This document shows, one piece after another, positions 60,126-64,000 of a stretch of 64,000 nt of DNA. The position numbers and the translations under genes are program-made. The stretch is from NCBI RefSeq assembly GCF_910592395.1, contig NC_088311.1, positions 498,501-562,500 on the forward strand. Direction: 5' to 3'. Within the stretch, counting starts at the first letter, position 1; the number at the start of each line of letters is the position of its first letter. The notes beneath the pieces are model-generated. The model was given only the letters and a program-made list of their open reading frames with translations. It searched no databases and was not told the origin of the DNA. This DNA is from Lineus longissimus. Its lineage: Eukaryota > Nemertea > Pilidiophora > Heteronemertea > Lineidae.

Positions 60126-61613
60126 TTGCTTGTCTTTCAAATTTCCTTGAAGTGCCAATGTTGGCCTCGTGGGAGATGATTGAGAAATTTTGTAGCAATG
60201 GAATTCATCAAGTGCTATTTTGCCGAACAGAATGTCTTAGTAATAAGCATGTGATGTGCTTTTGGAGAAAGCCTGTCTATGTTGTGACTATCTGTTCCCA
60301 GGATGGGGATGGGCTCGAGGCTTGTACTTCAGAAGTGGTATTGTTGATATGTTGCTGGCCACTCCAGTTCTGCATTGTATATAGTGTATATAACTCTTAT
60401 GATCCATGGCAATTCATATTCTACTGGTGCATTGATTGGAAAGCTTGGGGTCTGTACCAAGGCTAGTTCATGCAAGAGAATAATGGAGGGGCAGTGGTTG
60501 ACGTTCCTTGCGTTGGTCCTTGTTCTATGAGCTAGCTTGGGTAGAGTGCCTACTTCCATTCAATATATAGTAGCTATCCCTAAGATAGATCTGTGTGTTC
60601 ATGCATTTAGCACAAAAGGTGTCCAGATTCATTGGGAAAATTTTGAAGATATTTCAGCAGATCATGTGATGTATGTTGTGTCAGAGTTACAGTACACGGC
60701 ATTACTGTCCAGTTATCATGCAACTACCTATTTTCAATTAATTAAAAACATGTACATATTTCCCTAATCGCTGTCAGTTTATTTAGTGTGGTATGCTTTA
60801 ACAAAGTATTTGATGTAACTTTCAGTATAACTATTTGAATTTTTCAGTTTGTAAATATGTCTCGGTGTATTTGGTTTAATGTAAAGATGTGATTATTTCA
60901 AAAGAATTTGTTATTTATTCTGAAATATCTCCATCTAAGACAGGAGTTTGCAGTTCTGTCCTGTGGGAAAGTACACACTGGTGTTGGTAGGATTTTGAAA
61001 AGCTTGAATCATGTTCTTGATATGTTCATATGGATTTTTGATGAACAATCTCTGGGCTTACGAACCTACATTTATTCTGTAGCCTTACTCAATTTTCTCA
61101 TGCAGACCAATGATATGCTGTGTCGACAGGTTTAAGCTGGTCGAGAGGCGTAGTTTCCACATTGGCATCATCACAGTGTGTTCAAGTATGTGCCTTGTCT
61201 TGCATATGTACATGTAGTCTTGAGTGTTGTGCAATGTGACCCCAAGGCGTTACATCACGGCACCTCTGTAAGAATGGGTTGGTATCTGAATGAGTATTGT
61301 AGTGAAGATTACAATCAAGTCTATTGAAAAGAGGAGAACATTTAATGCCACCTGAGCATGTGCTCTTGGTCTCCACTGCTCTCTATGTATTTTCATTGTC
61401 TAAAATGTGTGTCTTGTTTTCAGTGTTATTAAAACAATTGAGGAAATGATTGTTCTGCCCTATTTGAGTCAAGGTTTCTGTTGCCCACAGAACATTAATT
61501 GGAACTTTTATGAGTTGCTCCATCATGTTGATGTGCCAGATTACTAACTGTCCTGTTGCTCTTTTAGTTGGTATTGTAACCATGGTAACATGCAATTACT
61601 ATGAGAACTTGTA

Positions 61614-61619
61614 AATAAA
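61614..61619 (+). terminator. Polyadenylation signal of ASXL
   Basis: AATAAA within TGTAAATAAATAATG, about 2.1 kb after the stop codon. It overlaps a Pumilio-type site. Confidence 0.6.
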
Positions 61620-61640
61620 TAATGTAAAACGAAGTAACTG

Positions 61641-61962
61641 GCTGCACTTTAGTTATTTCTGTCGTCATTGGCAGTTGCTTGTTATACACCTGTGTTGCCC
61701 ATGTAAATAGAGCTGACATGGCGCTCGCCTCTCACCTCAGATGTTATATCAAAAATATTGCAAATTTCCTTTTGTCTCAAGTTGGTCTTTTGAGGAAAAA
61801 GACACAACCAGAATGCACGGATAAGTTCACTTTAAGAACATTCCTTTTAAGATTTATCAAATCGAGACAAAGTTTCCCTCCAGGGCAATAAATATTATTC
61901 TAACCATTGCCTTACATGTTGCCATCATTCGTCTGGGAGAGACTGATCGAATGTGCCATAAA
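61641..61962. other. Short spacer upstream of the SVWC-ShKT gene
   Basis: About 320 bp between the ASXL polyadenylation region and the next start codon. No clear TATA box; the sequence around AATAAATATTATTC near 61890 is AT-rich. No gene seen. Confidence 0.5.
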
Positions 61963-63602
61963 ATGGACTTGGCACGATTCTTCTTGTACGGAATTGTACT
62001 TCTCGCCTGGTCTCTCCATCAAGCTGGTGTTGGACGAGGAGGACCAGTGTTCAAAAAGGCCAAGGCAGGTAGGTCATGATCCCTCCTTGTCCTTGACTCA
62101 TGAACCTCTGAAAGAGCTACTTCCCAGGTTCCAGTTCAACTCCATTCCTCGTTGAAAGTAATGGTATGACATGGTCCTCAAACAGTCGGTTATGATAGTC
62201 CAAGCAAAAAGGTTATACATGTACATGTATCTATTTCAACAGTCTTCGGGTCAAACTGAGTCTGTTGGCCACATCCGACAGTATAATAGTAGAAAATTGA
62301 GACATAGGCACATCCAAAGGTCTTGTCGTTTTCGAGCTCCCACTCATAACAAACGCTACCAACAAACTATTTTCTCAAGGTAAAGGCAATACATTCCTCG
62401 AGAGGTTATCATTTTCTTTCTTGACAAACCACCCACTGTCGCTGGAGGGAATATATTGATACCTCGCTTGAATCAATGTCCTCCCGTAATTGCCTGTGGG
62501 TTGTCTTGACTTATTCTCTACTTCAAGTGAAAGACTGTGGCGCCCACCACCGCGCATGGTCCACAGGATGCAGCAAGTCCGTGTGTTTCAAAGCCACAAG
62601 TGGAGATTATATTATCAATCACAAGTAAGGTCTGAGTTTATTATTATAGTCAACAACCATCAGATCGTGACGTTCTTTTTAATGGAAAGGCAAATTACCT
62701 CATCGAATGATGTGAGACAACTGACGTCTGCTATTGTCCCGTGGGCTGTGTTGTTTCCCCCCCCCCCCCCCCGCTCGGCCTTACCATAAAGACGTAATTG
62801 CGAAAGGATCCTTATGAAAATATTGTTGCAGATGCCGTCCAATTGCCGAGTACGAGAACCCGGACCCAAAGAACTGTCAGGTTGTGTCCAACAGTTCCCT
62901 TGCCTTCCCTGCATGCTGCCCAAAGGTGGATTGTCCAGGAAAACAGAAACGGCAGCAGGAGCCCGTCCGAGGTACGCACGCATTATGTGTTGATCTTGTA
63001 AGATTGGTGTCAACTCAAGATCAACATGATGTTCGCCAGACGTCGTGTGGCAAAAAGTACTGTAAAACCGGTTGTGAACAGACTCGACTTTCTGATTTAC
63101 AGCATATTTGGCTCAAGATGCTGACCCTGACACATATATGTTGCGTTTATATAATTATCATCCTCGTTGCAGATTGTTTTGACAGTGGATCCCCTTTCGC
63201 CTGTAAAGTGTGGAAGGAACTTCACGGATGTCAGACAACCAATCGGCTTTATAACTTCACCAGGGACCACTGTAAACTCACATGCGAGTAAGGTTCTATC
63301 AGTTGGAGACCAATGCCGAGGTACCGTCCGGATCGGGGTTCATGACTGAAAGCGAGAGACATGGTCGTCCGCTCGACGAGACCACTGACAGAATAACCAA
63401 CAGAATTTGTAAAGTATTTACTCTAATTTAGTAAAGGGCTAAAGATGCTCCTTTCACTACATTGCCGCCACTGTCGAAGTGCATGATGCGACGGATGTAG
63501 TCGATTGTGACATTTTCGAGGAACTTGACGAATAGAAAAGGTTCATCTCTGATATTCTGTTATTCCTCTTTCCATTTCAGAATCTGCTTTCCCGTCACGT
63601 AG
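61963..63602 (+). CDS. Secreted SVWC (Vago-like) plus ShKT domain protein
   Basis: Five coding exons, 159 aa: 61963-62068, 62528-62624, 62832-62971, 63173-63287, 63581-63602, all phase-consistent. Signal peptide in exon 1 (MDLARFFLYGIVLLAW). Residues about 37-105 form a single von Willebrand factor C domain with eight cysteines, ending ACCPKVDC, the CCPxxxC signature of the SVWC/Vago family. A basic linker (GKQKRQQEP) carries a possible convertase site. Residues about 115-157 form a six-cysteine ShKT domain (CKVW, then CKLTC, completed by the last exon). Without that last splice, exon 4 would run into TAA and lose the sixth cysteine, which is why the GA|GTAAGG donor was chosen. ShKT domains occur in many non-venom secreted proteins, and nothing here shows toxicity. 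SVWC proteins in arthropods and molluscs are linked to stress or antiviral responses; a role here is inference. Confidence 0.88.
62757..62772 (+). repeat. Poly-C tract of 16 in intron 2 of the SVWC-ShKT gene
   Basis: Uninterrupted run of 16 cytosines starting 75 bp upstream of exon 3. Likely length-polymorphic. Confidence 0.95.
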
Positions 63603-64000
63603 ACATGGTAAAGAGGCAACTTGATATGTCACAGAGAGCAATCTATAGAGACAAGAATAGCATTATTATAGATGAGGAACATGAGACTCCGACTAGAGGA
63701 TCCGTGGTAAGCGAAGTGCGGCCGTCTCGGCCTGGATGTGACTGTCGCTGTCTCGTCGTCCTGGGTCGTCCTGCAGTGTCGCCACCGGGGAAGCCATGGG
63801 ATAATGGAACATATTTCATCTGACCAGCATTTGTTATCCTGGATCCAACGGACTGCTTCGTTTGACCACCTTACTTTGTAAAATCTGTCCATCCGTGTGT
63901 TGGTCTGACGATAATATTATTGTTTGGTCTTCAGTTCGTTTATCATTGGGGAAATTGCGTACCATTGTATTTCAAAAGAGTATGTCCCTCAACGAAGAAT
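63603..64000. other. 3' flank of the SVWC-ShKT gene
   Basis: Presumed 3' UTR and downstream sequence up to the window edge. A 73-codon + frame starting two bases after the stop has no recognised domain. No canonical AATAAA was seen before the window ends. Confidence 0.5.

Larger units (their letters stand above)
59487..61640 (+). other. ASXL 3' untranslated region
   Basis: About 2.1 kb from the ASXL stop to the polyadenylation signal at 61614-61619. Contents: the 36 bp minisatellite at 59650-60125, then AT-rich sequence without a plausible gene. It contains Pumilio-type UGUANAUA sites, TGTACATA at 60751-60758, TGTAAATA at 60850-60857 and TGTAAATA at 61610-61617. That suggests post-transcriptional control of ASXL mRNA, by inference from motif alone. 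Open frames here are short or repeat-derived. Confidence 0.7.

Noticed and set aside
59617-60198. 193- and 170-codon - strand repeat frames and a 127-codon + strand frame
   Set aside because: The 36 bp unit is a multiple of three and lacks stops in several frames; the region is the ASXL 3' UTR.
1-64000. CRISPR array, bacterial operons, viral genes or other prokaryotic systems
   Set aside because: The introns, domain types and polyadenylation signals are those of an animal genome; repeats lack the spacer structure of CRISPR.

Overview
This is animal nuclear DNA from a bilaterian. Genes are split by GT-AG introns of about 80 bp to 1.3 kb, and minisatellites are abundant. The two recognisable orthologs (CCDC178 and an ASXL Polycomb-group gene), secreted and membrane proteins of invertebrate type, and the compact intron sizes suggest a marine invertebrate. 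The sequence alone does not decide between a lophotrochozoan, an ambulacrarian and amphioxus.

Layout. (1) From 1 to about 31.2 kb is gene-poor: a 79-80 bp minisatellite at the left edge, a 50 bp tandem repeat near 7.7-8.0 kb, two copies of a 151 bp dispersed repeat, a pair of candidate orphan exons near 12.4-12.7 kb, and a promoter-like ETS/X-box cluster at 23.63-23.67 kb. I found no convincing complete gene here. (2) From 31.2 to 40.5 kb, on the + strand, two tandem genes encode type I membrane mucins that share exon lengths and phases. The first is CUB-like, CUB-like, sushi, Thr/Ser mucin, TM, NPxY tail. The second is mucin, 24-nt microexon, TM, NPxY tail. (3) From 41.3 to 42.3 kb, on the - strand, is an intronless, TATA-driven gene for an unrecognised Ser/Pro-rich protein with a PP1-docking-like motif. 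(4) From 44.4 to 52.7 kb, on the - strand, is a complete CCDC178 ortholog (19 coding exons, 914 aa). (5) From 53.3 to 59.5 kb, on the + strand, is a complete ASXL ortholog (11 coding exons, 1202 aa) with HARE-HTH, DEUBAD, ASXM-like and PHD regions and a 2.1 kb 3' UTR. (6) From 62.0 to 63.6 kb, on the + strand, is a five-exon gene for a small secreted protein with an SVWC (Vago-like) domain followed by a ShKT domain.

Gene relationships. CCDC178 and ASXL are divergent, with their start codons 583 bp apart, so they probably share a bidirectional promoter. From memory of the human map, CCDC178 and ASXL3 are also divergent neighbours on 18q12, so this looks like an ancient linkage. The two mucins are a local tandem duplication of a surface-receptor architecture. 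Exon boundaries were placed by hand from splice consensus and reading-frame phase; except where stated, all junctions within a gene are phase-compatible. No alignment or database search was run.
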